Of a stretch of DNA of 64,000 nucleotides, positions 30,957 to 40,924 are shown piece by piece (position 1 is the stretch's first letter; every line of letters starts with the position of its first letter). The DNA comes from Mangrovibacterium lignilyticum (lineage in GTDB: Bacteria; Bacteroidota; Bacteroidia; Bacteroidales; Prolixibacteraceae): contig NZ_WKLH01000007.1 of the NCBI RefSeq assembly GCF_010882175.1, positions 62,001 through 126,000 on the forward strand, read 5' to 3'. The translations under genes and the position numbers were made by a program. Under the pieces are notes generated by a model, which did not search any database, had not been told where the DNA came from, and worked only from the letters and a program-made list of their open reading frames with translations.

Positions 30957-33900
30957 ATGAAAAAAAATGAAAAACGTGAGGGAATAGGAAACCTTTCCTT
31001 AAGGATGAGTATTGCCCCCAAAAATTTATTCAGAATGTTAAGACTAACCATGCTCTTTTTCCTTCTGGGACTGATGCAGATCTTCGCGACAGAATCTTAT
31101 TCTCAGAACAACAAGCTCTCGTTAAAGTTGAATAATATTAAGTTGGAGAGCGCATTAAAGTCAATTGAAGATCAATCAGACTATTTCTTTTTATACAATA
31201 GAGGATTGATTGATATTGAACAAACAATCAGTCTCGATGTGGCAAATCAGGAGATAGGAGCAGTTCTCGAAAAGTTGTTATCAGGTACTGATATTTCCTA
31301 TAAAATTGTAAACCGTCAGATCATTCTTTCCGGTAATGAATCTGGTCTAATTGATGCTCAACAAACAATATCTGTTTCAGGTCAGGTTCTCGATAGCGAT
31401 GCATTACCTATGCCTGGGGTTACCGTGGTGATAAAGGGAAGCACGAGAGGTACGATAACTGATGCTGATGGAAATTACAGAATGGCAGATGTTCCCGGTG
31501 ATGCTATTTTGTTGTTTTCCTTTGTAGGTATGGAGAGCAAAGAAGTCCCTGTTGCCGGCAAGATGGTTATTGACGTTGTGCTGAAACAGAGTACTATTGG
31601 AATTGAAGAAGTAGTTGCCATCGGTTATGGTACAATGAAAAAATCGGATCTGACTGGATCGATTTCACAAGTTAAGCCAGATAAATTGGCCAACGAAAAT
31701 CCGAATTCCGTTGCTGATATCTTACGTGGAAAACCAGGCTTAAGTGTTGGCTTTTCTTCGGATGCCAAAGGTGGCGGTTCAATGCAAATTCGGGGACAAC
31801 GTTCTGTTTATACCGATGGAGGTCACAACGACCCTCTCATTGTTTTGGACGGAATGATTTTTTATGGCGAACTATCTGAGATTAATCCGGATGATATTGA
31901 TCAGATCGATATTTTGAAGGATGCATCAGCGGCTTCTGTTTATGGTGCTAAATCAGCTAACGGTGTAATTATTATTACCACTAAAAAAGGTAAAAAAGGA
32001 AGGCCAAAAATCAATTTTACAGCCTCTACCGGTATTGTAACCATGGGGGCTAACCGAGAAGTATATGGTCCTGATGGCTTCATTCAATTTTACGAAGACT
32101 GGTATACTGCTCCTACATACGGTGTAAATTCGGAAACGGGTAACTACGAAGCTTACCAGACTACCTTTTCAGATAAGCCAGGCTATTATTCAAGTGTGGA
32201 TAATCTTTCAAATTACGGGGTTTCGGCTGAGCAGTGGAGAACTTACACCACTAATGGAGATGGATCCAGCGATAAAGAAATATTTGCCAGACGCCTTGGC
32301 TTGAAGGATTATACGCTTGATAACTATTTGAGTGGTAAAACTTTTGATTGGTACGATCATTCCTTTCGCACTGGAGTAAACCAAGATTACAATGTTAGTA
32401 TCTCTGGTGCCAGCGACAATATGAATTATTACATGTCGTTAGGTTATCTCGATAATGAGGGACTCGCTGTAGGTAATAATTACTCTACAGTTCGGTCTAA
32501 CTTAAAAGTCGAAGGTAAAGTGAACAAGCGTCTCACAATTGGCGCTAATGTAAACTTCCAGCAACGTACTGAAGGAGATCTGGCTGTTGACTGGCAAAAA
32601 CAGTTCATCGAAAATAGTCCGTTTGCAACTTATCGCAACGAAGCCGGTGATTTAGAAGTTCACCCGATGGGAGATCGGAGTTATGCTACAGGTTACAACT
32701 ACGATTTCGATCGACAATATAAAGATTTGGATAAAGGGTTTACAGTGTTGAATACTATTTTGACAGCCAAACTAACCTTGCCATTTAATATTACCTATTC
32801 ATTTAATGTATCTCCTCGTTATCAGTTTTTCCACGATCGTTATTGGGAATCAGCAAGCCATCCGGACTGGGCTGGAACCAATGGATTAGTGAATCGTGAA
32901 CAATCAAAACGTTTTGATTGGTCATTAAATAACACGATCAACTGGGATAAAATTTTTGCTGATAAACACCATTTTAATGTTACTCTTGTTCAGGAAGCCG
33001 AGGAAAGACAATATTGGATGGACCGAATCGAAGCTCGTGATATTACACCAACAGATGCATTGGGGTACCACGAAACAGAGAATGCTGATAAAGACAAAAG
33101 TTCGTTTGATTCCTACGATTCGCACGAAACGGCTGATGGTATGCTGGCCCGGCTATTCTACTCTTATGATGACCGCTACATGGTTACAGGCTCGGTGCGT
33201 CGGGATGGTTATTCCGCATTCGGTACTTCTAACCCAAGAGCGACTTTTTACTCAACGGCCCTGGCATGGACATTTACTAATGAGAAATTCTTTAATTGGG
33301 AGCCAATGAGTTCCGGAAAATTGAGATTTTCGTGGGGGCAAAACGGAAACCGTTCTTTATCAGATCCGTATGTTGCGTTGGCAAACCTTGTCTCAGCATT
33401 GGGTACACAAGGATACTATGACTCAAACGGCATTTATGAGCAGTTTCAGGTGTTAAAAGCTGACCGTTTGGCTAACACTCACTTGCAATGGGAGAAAACT
33501 TCGGCTATAAACCTTGGTCTGGATTTGGGCTTCCTGGATAATCGCTTCACCGGATCAATTGAGCTATACAAAATGTCGACGACCGACATGATTATGAACC
33601 AGGCTTTGCCTGACTTTACGGGTTTTTCGTCAATAACAAGCAACCTGGGAGAAGTTCAGAACCGAGGAATTGAAATCACGATTTCAACACACAACATCAA
33701 TAACCCAAACTTCAAATGGGATACTTCTTTCGGATTCTCAACGTATAAGAATGAGATTAAACACTTGTATTATACCTACACGACTGAATTAGATGCAGAG
33801 GGTAATGTTATCAGTGTAACAGAAGACGATGATACTTCGAACGGATGGTTTATCGGTAAACCGATTAGTGCAATTTGGAACTATAATGTGACCGGTATTT

Positions 33901-34520
33901 GGCAAAAAGGCGAAGTTGACGAAGCGGCAGTTTATGGACAACGTCCTGGTGACCCGAAAGTTGAAAATGTTTATACTGCTGACGATGGCGTAAACGGAGA
34001 TGGCACAGCCAAACCTGTTTATAACAATAATGATAAGAAGTTCTTAGGTCAGACAGCTCCTCCGACCCACTGGTCTATTCGTAACGACTTTACTTTCTTT
34101 AAGAGTCTTAACTTCTCGTTCAATATTTATTCTTACATGGGGCATAAGAGCTTGTCTACAGATTATTTGAACCGTTTGAATAACAAATCGGAGATTGACA
34201 ATAACTTCAATTCATATGTTCGAGAATATTGGACGGTTGATAATGCGACCAACAAATACGGAAGGTTGAATGCCAGCGGTCCTACTGGCTTAACAGAACC
34301 AGGAAGATTGTTTAACCGGAACTTTATTCGATTGGAAAATATTGCTTTGAGCTACGATATTCCAAGTAGAATTAGTCAAAAGTTGGGAATGGAGAAACTG
34401 AAGGTGTACGGAAACATTCGTAACGTAGCCGTTTGGGCAAAAGACTGGGATTATTGGGATCCGGAAACAGGAGGTCTTGCTCCTAGAACTTATACTATTG
34501 GATTTAACGTCGTTTTATAA
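30957..34520 (+). CDS. susC: SusC-like TonB-dependent transporter with STN signalling domain
   Basis: The 1187-residue protein has a long signal peptide (about 1-50) and an STN domain (about 53-125, LSLKLNNIKLESALKSIE). A carboxypeptidase-regulatory-like domain (about 138-210) and a TonB-box-like EEVVAIGYG (217-225) follow. The plug (about 228-345, with SVYGAKSANGVIIITTKKGK) and a 22-strand-type barrel end TIGFNVVL. It imports oligosaccharides across the outer membrane with its SusD lid. The STN domain signals to the FecR protein encoded just upstream, making the locus substrate-inducible. SusD follows after 11 bp. Confidence 0.95.
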   Translation: MKKNEKREGIGNLSLRMSIAPKNLFRMLRLTMLFFLLGLMQIFATESYSQNNKLSLKLNNIKLESALKSIEDQSDYFFLYNRGLIDIEQTISLDVANQEIGAVLEKLLSGTDISYKIVNRQIILSGNESGLIDAQQTISVSGQVLDSDALPMPGVTVVIKGSTRGTITDADGNYRMADVPGDAILLFSFVGMESKEVPVAGKMVIDVVLKQSTIGIEEVVAIGYGTMKKSDLTGSISQVKPDKLANENPNSVADILRGKPGLSVGFSSDAKGGGSMQIRGQRSVYTDGGHNDPLIVLDGMIFYGELSEINPDDIDQIDILKDASAASVYGAKSANGVIIITTKKGKKGRPKINFTASTGIVTMGANREVYGPDGFIQFYEDWYTAPTYGVNSETGNYEAYQTTFSDKPGYYSSVDNLSNYGVSAEQWRTYTTNGDGSSDKEIFARRLGLKDYTLDNYLSGKTFDWYDHSFRTGVNQDYNVSISGASDNMNYYMSLGYLDNEGLAVGNNYSTVRSNLKVEGKVNKRLTIGANVNFQQRTEGDLAVDWQKQFIENSPFATYRNEAGDLEVHPMGDRSYATGYNYDFDRQYKDLDKGFTVLNTILTAKLTLPFNITYSFNVSPRYQFFHDRYWESASHPDWAGTNGLVNREQSKRFDWSLNNTINWDKIFADKHHFNVTLVQEAEERQYWMDRIEARDITPTDALGYHETENADKDKSSFDSYDSHETADGMLARLFYSYDDRYMVTGSVRRDGYSAFGTSNPRATFYSTALAWTFTNEKFFNWEPMSSGKLRFSWGQNGNRSLSDPYVALANLVSALGTQGYYDSNGIYEQFQVLKADRLANTHLQWEKTSAINLGLDLGFLDNRFTGSIELYKMSTTDMIMNQALPDFTGFSSITSNLGEVQNRGIEITISTHNINNPNFKWDTSFGFSTYKNEIKHLYYTYTTELDAEGNVISVTEDDDTSNGWFIGKPISAIWNYNVTGIWQKGEVDEAAVYGQRPGDPKVENVYTADDGVNGDGTAKPVYNNNDKKFLGQTAPPTHWSIRNDFTFFKSLNFSFNIYSYMGHKSLSTDYLNRLNNKSEIDNNFNSYVREYWTVDNATNKYGRLNASGPTGLTEPGRLFNRNFIRLENIALSYDIPSRISQKLGMEKLKVYGNIRNVAVWAKDWDYWDPETGGLAPRTYTIGFNVVL

Positions 34521-34531
34521 AGCTATTTGAT

Positions 34532-36487
34532 ATGAAAAATACACTCAAAAAAATATATCGCAATTCAAGAAAGGTACTGATTTCATCTTCTCTCTTGTTT
34601 TCTATGGGAAGTTGTTCTGAAGAATTTCTACAACCAGATCCGCTGTCATTCTTTGAACCTGCTGCAACATATTCAACAGAAGCCGGTTTGGAATCTACTT
34701 TAGCGATGTGTGATCGTCACCTTCGTACTTATTGGACCTATTACTCTAGCCGGGATCGTGGTCTTCCCATCAGTACCGAATACATGTTTTCAGAACAAGC
34801 TGTCAATGCGATGACAGATAATGGATGGGCGTTTGCAGATATTGCCAATACATTAACTCCAACTAACGGGATCGGTGATGGCGATGATAACGGCATTGGC
34901 TATTTCTGGAGAGAACATTATTTAGGCATTAGACACGCCAATACGGTTATCAGTTTTATTGATGGTGTTGAAGGTTTGTCTGAGGATACGAAGAATATGT
35001 ATCTTGGCCGTGCATATTTTCATCGGGCATTTCGCTATTTAGCATTGGTTTTTCAGTTTAACGATGTGCCATTAGTATCTAAAGTGCTTGAAAATCCAAA
35101 ATTTAGCTATAAGAGTACAAAGCGCGAGGCTATCCTTGATATGATCACTCAGGACATGGAAAAAGCAGTGGAATGGGTTCCGGAGCAATCGGAAATGGAA
35201 TATGTCGGAATGGTTAGTAAAGGTGCTTGTCGTCAGTTATTGATTAAATGTTACCTGGCGACAGGACAATGGCAGAAAGCGATTGATCAGGCTGATATCT
35301 TAATCAATCAGTCCGGTTATTCATTGATGACATCTAATTTCGGAACATTTATTTCTCCGAAGGAATCAACACATTCAGTTACCCGTAATGTAGTTTGGGA
35401 TTTGCACCGTCCGGAAAATAAATGTATTGCTTCTAACACAGAAACAATCCTGGGATTACCAAATCAGGCCGAAACAGATGCTGCAATTAAAATGAGATCG
35501 ATGCGTAACTGGTTGCCCCTGTTAGATAATAGGTGGGAAGTTAAATCCCCGGCAGGTAAGAACGCTATCTTTTATTACGCTCCAAATAATAGTAACTATA
35601 ATCCGAATTTGGATTACGTTACGGCTTATGGCCGTGGTATTGCGCATATTCGGCCAACCTGGTATTACACCCATGATGTGTGGCGTGTTAACGGTGTTGA
35701 AGATGAAGGTGATTTGCGTCATAGCAGTGCATCTGGAAACTGGATGCGGATGGATTCATTGAAGTACAATGATGCTAGTGATACAGAATGGTATGGTAAA
35801 AATCTTCGTTTGTATGATGATGGAGGAAATCTGCTGTGTGCCGATACAATCCGCTGCTGGTTCGATTGGCCTCACTATAAGACTTATGTGCCGGATCCAG
35901 AGGAGCTTACTGCATCTAATTCGAACCATAGAGGTGGAGCGGGTGACTGGTATTGCTACCGTTTGGCGGAAACTTATTTGCTGCGTGCTGAAGCTAAATT
36001 CTATCTAGGTAATCTTGGTGGCGCAGCTAGCGATGTGAATGAGGTGCGCGAACGTGCCGGATGTGACGAAATGTACTCTACCGTAACAATAGGTGATATT
36101 ATGGATGAGCGCGCCCGTGAATTGTACTTGGAAGAATGGCGTCATACGGAGCTTAGTCGCGTTTCATACTGTCTCGCTTTAAGTGGTAAAGCTGACGAAT
36201 GGGGCAATACCTATACTACTAATAACCTGGCCGAAAACAGTTACTGGTGGCAACGTGTTAGCAAGCTTAATGGATTCTACAATACAGGTGCTTTTATTTG
36301 GCAACTCGGTAATCGCCCTTATACGATGGCTGCCAATAATATATACTGGCCAATTCCGAACTGGGCAATTGAAGCTAACCGTAATGGCACCCTAAGTCAA
36401 AACCCTGGTTATGACGGTTATGATGCAAGTGCTGATGTTTGGGATAATTGGGAAGATGCAGTTGCCGACGAAAACAGCGCAAACTAA
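34532..36487 (+). CDS. susD: SusD-like (RagB) glycan-binding lipoprotein
   Basis: The 651-residue protein has a lipoprotein signal ending at Cys28 (FSMGSCSEE). A tetratricopeptide-like helical scaffold follows, including YLGRAYFHRAFRYLALV and RLAETYLLRAEAKFYLGN, then the C-terminal RERAG / DERARELYLEEWRHTELSR segment typical of RagB/SusD. It forms the extracellular lid of the SusC transporter at 30957 and binds the incoming oligosaccharide. It is slightly longer than average. A strong terminator stands 75 bp after its stop codon, so the downstream hydrolases have their own promoter. Confidence 0.95.
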   Translation: MKNTLKKIYRNSRKVLISSSLLFSMGSCSEEFLQPDPLSFFEPAATYSTEAGLESTLAMCDRHLRTYWTYYSSRDRGLPISTEYMFSEQAVNAMTDNGWAFADIANTLTPTNGIGDGDDNGIGYFWREHYLGIRHANTVISFIDGVEGLSEDTKNMYLGRAYFHRAFRYLALVFQFNDVPLVSKVLENPKFSYKSTKREAILDMITQDMEKAVEWVPEQSEMEYVGMVSKGACRQLLIKCYLATGQWQKAIDQADILINQSGYSLMTSNFGTFISPKESTHSVTRNVVWDLHRPENKCIASNTETILGLPNQAETDAAIKMRSMRNWLPLLDNRWEVKSPAGKNAIFYYAPNNSNYNPNLDYVTAYGRGIAHIRPTWYYTHDVWRVNGVEDEGDLRHSSASGNWMRMDSLKYNDASDTEWYGKNLRLYDDGGNLLCADTIRCWFDWPHYKTYVPDPEELTASNSNHRGGAGDWYCYRLAETYLLRAEAKFYLGNLGGAASDVNEVRERAGCDEMYSTVTIGDIMDERARELYLEEWRHTELSRVSYCLALSGKADEWGNTYTTNNLAENSYWWQRVSKLNGFYNTGAFIWQLGNRPYTMAANNIYWPIPNWAIEANRNGTLSQNPGYDGYDASADVWDNWEDAVADENSAN

Positions 36488-36562
36488 TAATTGCGAAAAT
36501 CTCCCGATAGAGGCGAATTAATTGCTCTCTATATCAGATGATTATTGAATCGTAGATGAACG

Positions 36563-36597
36563 AAAGGCTGTTCGAAGGATTTCGGGCAGCCTTTTTT
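36563..36597 (+). terminator. Rho-independent terminator after SusD
   Basis: The stem is 14 bp (AAAGGCTGTTCGAA at 36563-36576 with TTCGGGCAGCCTTT at 36581-36594, two G-T pairs) with a GGAT loop and a run of six T. It closes the SusC/SusD unit. Confidence 0.92.
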
Positions 36598-36920
36598 CTC
36601 AAATATTTGAAAGTAAAGCAAGACTTTAATCGAAGTAGGTAACACGCAGTCGTCTCGAAACAGGAGAGCTAATTTTAATAAAAGTGAGTCTTAGATTGAG
36701 GGGATAGCTAGTTTTCTATGTCTTAAATGAAGAGGGCTAGTGTCTAAAACTGTAGGATTTAGAAGCTCTATGCTTTTAAATTCTTGCCGTTATCCGCCAG
36801 CGAATTGATACGAGGAATGTCTTAAAAATAATCAAAAGCCAAGTATTGAAGAAATTAAACAGTTGTCTTCGGTGCCTTAATCCGACAGAAACAATGTAGT
36901 AATAAACAAAACTATTGACC
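36598..36920. other. Intergenic region before GH105 with no recognisable gene
   Basis: These 323 bp between the terminator and the GH105 gene show stops in all frames and no clear hairpin. The promoter of the GH105 gene must lie here, but I cannot place it. Confidence 0.3.
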
Positions 36921-38051
36921 ATGAAAACATCTAATCTCATAAACCTGATAATGTTGGTGTGTGTGGCTTGTGCATGCCAGCCATCAGCTCGAGAGTTATT
37001 AAGAGGCCAGGTAAGACAAAGCTTGATTAAGGTAAATGAGACTTGGCAGGCCAAACATATGGATCCGGAGAGGGCCTTTTGGCATCAAGCGGCCTACCAA
37101 ACTGGTAATATGGCGGCTTACCGAGCAACTGAAGACCAACAGTATCTGGACTATGCGCTAAAGTGGGCCAACCAAAACCAGTGGAAAGGCGCTCAGTCTG
37201 ACGATACACTGAACTGGAAATATAGCTATGGAGAGACTCCTGATTATGTGCTTTTTGGCGACTGGCAAATCTGTTTTCAAGTGTATGCAGAATTGTATGA
37301 CATCGATCCTGCCCCTGAGAAAATAGCGAGAGCTCGCTCGGTTATGGAATACCAAATGTCGACCGATAATAATGACTACTGGTGGTGGGTCGACGGTTTA
37401 TATATGGTCATGCCTGTGATGACTAAACTTTACGCAATAACTGGCAATGAGCTGTATCTGGAGAAATTATATGGATATTATTCCTTTGCTCGGGATTTAA
37501 TGTATGATAATAAGACGGGGTATTTCTATCGCGATGCAAAGTACATTTATCCAAAACATCAGTCGAACGCAGGTTTAAAAGATTTTTGGGCGCGTGGAAA
37601 CGGATGGATTTTTGCCGGTTTTCCGCGTGTTCTGGAAGATTTGCCTGTGTCGGATCCACATAGAGAAGAATACATTCAAACTTACCAAAAACTGGCTGCC
37701 GCCTTGAAGGAAAGCCAACAGCCCGGGGGCTATTGGACCCGCAGTATCCTTGATCCGGAGCACGCTCCTGGACCGGAAACCAGTGGTACATGCTTCTTCA
37801 CCTTCGGCTTTTTATGGGGCATTAACAACGGTCTGCTTGATTCGGATACCTATCTGCCGGTAGTGGAGAAGAGCTGGAACTTTCTGACAACGGAAGCCTT
37901 ACAAAAGGACGGTACTTTGGGGTATGTACAACCCATAGGAGAGCGTGCTATACCGGGGCAAGTGATAGATAAAAATTCGACGGCTGATTTTGGAGTTGGG
38001 GCTTTCCTACTTGCAGCGTCGGAATACCTGAAATATCTGGATGAAAAATAG
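36921..38051 (+). CDS. GH105 unsaturated glucuronyl/galacturonyl hydrolase, lipoprotein
   Basis: ATG 36921 is preferred to the TTG six bases upstream, giving 376 residues. A short lipoprotein signal ends at the cysteine in VACACQPS. The (alpha/alpha)6 barrel has the family marks WWWVDGLYMVMP with Asp158 at the catalytic position and WARGNGWIFAGFPRVLEDLP. GH105 enzymes remove the 4,5-unsaturated uronic acid left by polysaccharide lyases from pectin- or glucuronate-rich glycans. No lyase is present in the window, so the lyase partner must be elsewhere. It likely works in the periplasm as part of the SusC/SusD locus. Confidence 0.92.
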   Translation: MKTSNLINLIMLVCVACACQPSARELLRGQVRQSLIKVNETWQAKHMDPERAFWHQAAYQTGNMAAYRATEDQQYLDYALKWANQNQWKGAQSDDTLNWKYSYGETPDYVLFGDWQICFQVYAELYDIDPAPEKIARARSVMEYQMSTDNNDYWWWVDGLYMVMPVMTKLYAITGNELYLEKLYGYYSFARDLMYDNKTGYFYRDAKYIYPKHQSNAGLKDFWARGNGWIFAGFPRVLEDLPVSDPHREEYIQTYQKLAAALKESQQPGGYWTRSILDPEHAPGPETSGTCFFTFGFLWGINNGLLDSDTYLPVVEKSWNFLTTEALQKDGTLGYVQPIGERAIPGQVIDKNSTADFGVGAFLLAASEYLKYLDEK

Positions 38052-38089
38052 GGATGAGTCAACCCAAATTCGGAAGATAAAAATAGCGG

Positions 38090-38302
38090 ATGGGAAAAGA
38101 AACGAGCTGCGTTATCAATTCTTCGGCTAGTTTTATCCCGAATGCCTCAATTATCTACGTCAGCCTGATGCTTTGGAGAAAGTCAGGTGAGAAATGGTCC
38201 GATGACGATTTGTTCCCAATAAAATCAATCGAGTTCAACGAGAAAACAGACCAGGCAATTGTCAACTTTAAGAAGATAGCGCAAGTTGTGACTGCCTATT
38301 AA
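38090..38302 (+). pseudogene. Short coding-like fragment of unknown origin
   Basis: This open frame of 70 codons reads like real protein (DDLFPIKSIEFNEKTDQAIV) but has no signal peptide or complete domain. It overlaps the first bases of a decayed GH2 remnant read in another frame. It is best seen as a leftover of a lost gene between the GH105 and GH43 genes. I do not recognise its family. Confidence 0.35.
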
Positions 38303-38456
38303 ATATGTGCATCCGCGTTACGATGTATTCCTGCACATCGACCTGGAGCAGTGTGGTGTTGGTGGTGACAATAGCTGGGGAACCTGGACACATAAACAAT
38401 ATCGGTTGGAAGAGAAAGCCTATCGCTGTAGCTTTATTCTGAAACCCGCGAAATAG
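38292..38456 (+). pseudogene. C-terminal remnant of a GH2 beta-galactosidase
   Basis: After the TGA at 38289-38291 the frame reads 54 codons to the TAG at 38454-38456. It contains FLHIDLEQCGVGGDNSWG, then HKQYRLEEKAYRCSFILKP. The GVGGDNSWG block and the following YRL..YSF.L.P strand are the last segment of domain 5 in GH2 beta-galactosidases. Nothing of the catalytic domain remains, so a whole GH2 gene of about 3 kb has been deleted from this locus except for its tail. Confidence 0.85.
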
Positions 38457-38521
38457 AATTTGTTAGTTGCAAACTAGGTTGTCTGTTTTGGGACAACGAT
38501 AGTGTAAAAAAAATAAAGAAT

Positions 38522-40519
38522 ATGAATAAAGAACGTTGCTATTACCTTTTAACCTTTCTTTTGTTATTTGGTTTAATATTTACAGCATGCCAGAGTAAAT
38601 CAGGGGCTGAAGAGACGAGTGCCTACCTATTGGTTTACTTTAAAGACTCCACACACAGTATTCACTTTGCTATAAGCTATGACGGAAACACCTTCACAGA
38701 TGTTAATGATGGAAACCCGGTAATTGCCGGCGATACGTTGGCTTCACAGAAAGGTATTAGGGACCCGCACATTACCCAGGGACCGGACGGAGCTTTTTAT
38801 ATGGCAATGACCGACCTCCATGTGTTTGGCAAACAATGGGGCTTACGTGATACTTATTGGGAAAGAGATGGTGATATATATGGTTGGGGGAACAATACGG
38901 GGTTTGTATTGATGAAATCCTACGACCTGATAAACTGGACCTATAAAAATGTTCATTTAGATGAATTATTCCCTGAATATAAGGAAATAGGTTGTGCGTG
39001 GGCTCCCGAAACGATTTACGATCCGCAGGAAAATAAAATGCTGCTTTATTTTACCATGCGCATGAAAAAAGAACGCACCCAAATGTATTATGCATATACC
39101 GACGATGATTTTACAACATTGACGACAAAGCCTGAGTTGCTGTTCGAATATCCGGACACTACAGTTCAGGTATTGGATGCTGATATTACGCCGCTCCCGG
39201 ATGGGCGTTACTGCATGATGTATGTTGCCCAGGAAAAAGAGCACAATGGAGTAAAAATGGCTTTCTCTGATAAGATAAACAAAGGCTACAAATATGTTCC
39301 CGAATGGATAGACAAGGAACCTGGAGCTTGCGAAGCTCCAAATGTTTGGAAACGCATCGGTGAAGAGAAATGGGTGCTAATGTATGATATCTTTAGTATT
39401 CAACCACACAACTTTGGATTTTGCGAAACCAGCGATTTCAAGACATTTAAAAATCTCGGTCATTTCAATGAAGGGATAATGAAAACAACCAACTTTACCT
39501 CGCCAAAGCATGGAGCCGTAATCCAAATAACGAAACAAGAAGCCCAGCGATTAAAGGACTATTGGTATGCCAAAGGTCAAACCCGGGTTAAGACTGACAT
39601 TCCATTGGATTCAATTCAATTAAGCGATCCATGTATTTTGGCCGACAAAGCAACTGAAACCTATTATTTAACCGGAACCGGTGGCCTTTTGTGGAAGAGT
39701 AAAGATTTGAGAAAGTGGACCGGTCCTTATAATGTCGCAAAGACCGATTATCAATCGTGGATGGGAAAAGACCCGATGATCTGGGCAGCTGAGTTGCATC
39801 AGTACAAAGGCAAATACTATTATTTTGCTACGTTTACAAATAAGGCGACTAAAATAGACACTGTAAAAGGGAGTATTATTCCGCGTAGAGCAAGTCATAT
39901 ATTGGTGAGCGATAAAGCAGAAGGTCCTTATGTACCGATGAGTGATCCCACCTATCTGCCAGCAGAAAAGCCGACTCTGGATGGTACTCTTTGGGTCGAT
40001 AAAGATGGAAAGCCTTATATGGTGTATTGCTACGAGTGGTTACAAGCCATTAATAATGATGGAGTCCTGGATGGAACCGTTGAAAAAATCGAGCTTAAAC
40101 CGGATTTGTCAGGTTCTGTAGGTGAAGGGAAATTGATGTTCAGAGCCAGCGCATCGCCATGGAGCCAGGAATATGACGAGAATGGTAAACTTAGAACGAG
40201 TAAAGTGACCGATGGTCCCTGGTTATTTAAGACGCAAACCGGTAAATTGGGTATGCTGTGGACCAGCTGGGTACACGATAAATACACCCAAGGTGTAGCT
40301 TACTCCGAGAATGGCACGCTGGATGGTCCCTGGATTCAGGATAAAGAGCCAATTACACCGCCCAACTTCGGGCATGGTATGTTATTCCGAACATTTGATG
40401 GTCAATTGTTGATGAGCGTGCATAGCCATCGAAATGAAAATGGACATTTTATTCGCTATCCGAAGCTTTTCAAGGTTGATGATTCGGGGGATAGGATCGT
40501 GTTAGGCGAGGCGTATTGA
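38522..40519 (+). CDS. Tandem-GH43 lipoprotein
   Basis: The 665-residue protein has a lipoprotein signal (Cys23 in FTACQS) and two five-bladed GH43-type propellers. The first (about 35-345) has GIRDPHIT, LDADITPLPDG and ACEAPNVWK as the Asp / Asp / Glu positions. The second (about 360-660) has LSDPCILAD and TLDGTLWVDKDG, but the third motif is VTDGPWLFKT, with Asp where most GH43 enzymes have the acid Glu. The two halves may attack different linkages or one may be a binding module. It is the last gene of the ECF-controlled locus and is probably exposed on the cell surface or in the periplasm. The substrate (arabinan, arabinogalactan or xylose side chains) is not readable. Confidence 0.85.
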   Translation: MNKERCYYLLTFLLLFGLIFTACQSKSGAEETSAYLLVYFKDSTHSIHFAISYDGNTFTDVNDGNPVIAGDTLASQKGIRDPHITQGPDGAFYMAMTDLHVFGKQWGLRDTYWERDGDIYGWGNNTGFVLMKSYDLINWTYKNVHLDELFPEYKEIGCAWAPETIYDPQENKMLLYFTMRMKKERTQMYYAYTDDDFTTLTTKPELLFEYPDTTVQVLDADITPLPDGRYCMMYVAQEKEHNGVKMAFSDKINKGYKYVPEWIDKEPGACEAPNVWKRIGEEKWVLMYDIFSIQPHNFGFCETSDFKTFKNLGHFNEGIMKTTNFTSPKHGAVIQITKQEAQRLKDYWYAKGQTRVKTDIPLDSIQLSDPCILADKATETYYLTGTGGLLWKSKDLRKWTGPYNVAKTDYQSWMGKDPMIWAAELHQYKGKYYYFATFTNKATKIDTVKGSIIPRRASHILVSDKAEGPYVPMSDPTYLPAEKPTLDGTLWVDKDGKPYMVYCYEWLQAINNDGVLDGTVEKIELKPDLSGSVGEGKLMFRASASPWSQEYDENGKLRTSKVTDGPWLFKTQTGKLGMLWTSWVHDKYTQGVAYSENGTLDGPWIQDKEPITPPNFGHGMLFRTFDGQLLMSVHSHRNENGHFIRYPKLFKVDDSGDRIVLGEAY

Positions 40520-40718
40520 GGTTGGGAATGATTTGACTCGCTTTGTGCGCATGTTTTATTGATGCATGAAATGTTCAAAATGAAAGCTTTCTTCTGTGGA
40601 ATGCAGCTTTTCACGGCAAGCGGTGATGTGCACGAAGGATTTTTTTAAGAAATGACCGTAATAGTTTTTCCAAAAAGTTCTGTTCTATGGTGTTCATTAT
40701 GGTAGAATTGTAAGAATT

Positions 40719-40760
40719 GCCCAGTCCTAAATAATCTGTAACGCTTATTTAGGACTGGGC
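40719..40760. repeat. Perfect 16-bp inverted repeat
   Basis: GCCCAGTCCTAAATAA (40719-40734) and TTATTTAGGACTGGGC (40745-40760) pair perfectly around a 10-base loop. On the plus strand GATTTTTAC follows about 8 bases later. It could be a terminator for the GH43 transcript, though the T-run is displaced, or a regulatory or mobile palindrome. Confidence 0.8.
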
Positions 40761-40924
40761 ATAACCTGATTTTTACAACTAATCCATTGATCGTAGTTTG
40801 GGGAATATTGTTGGATATTTTGGGTGTTGGTTATCCTGTTTGCTGTTTTTTTAGCGGAATGGCTTTGAACTTGCTTTGCATAGCGTCAGTTCTCCAATAG
40901 TTAGGAGCAGGAGAATAGATTTAT

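Noticed and set aside
36830-36890. Short coding-like reading (KPSIEEIKQLSSVP) before the GH105 gene
   Set aside because: Too short and without a start, signal or neighbouring homologous sequence to call a gene remnant.
40719-40760. Inverted repeat as insertion-sequence ends
   Set aside because: The arms are only 10 bases apart, and there is no transposase fragment or target duplication around them.
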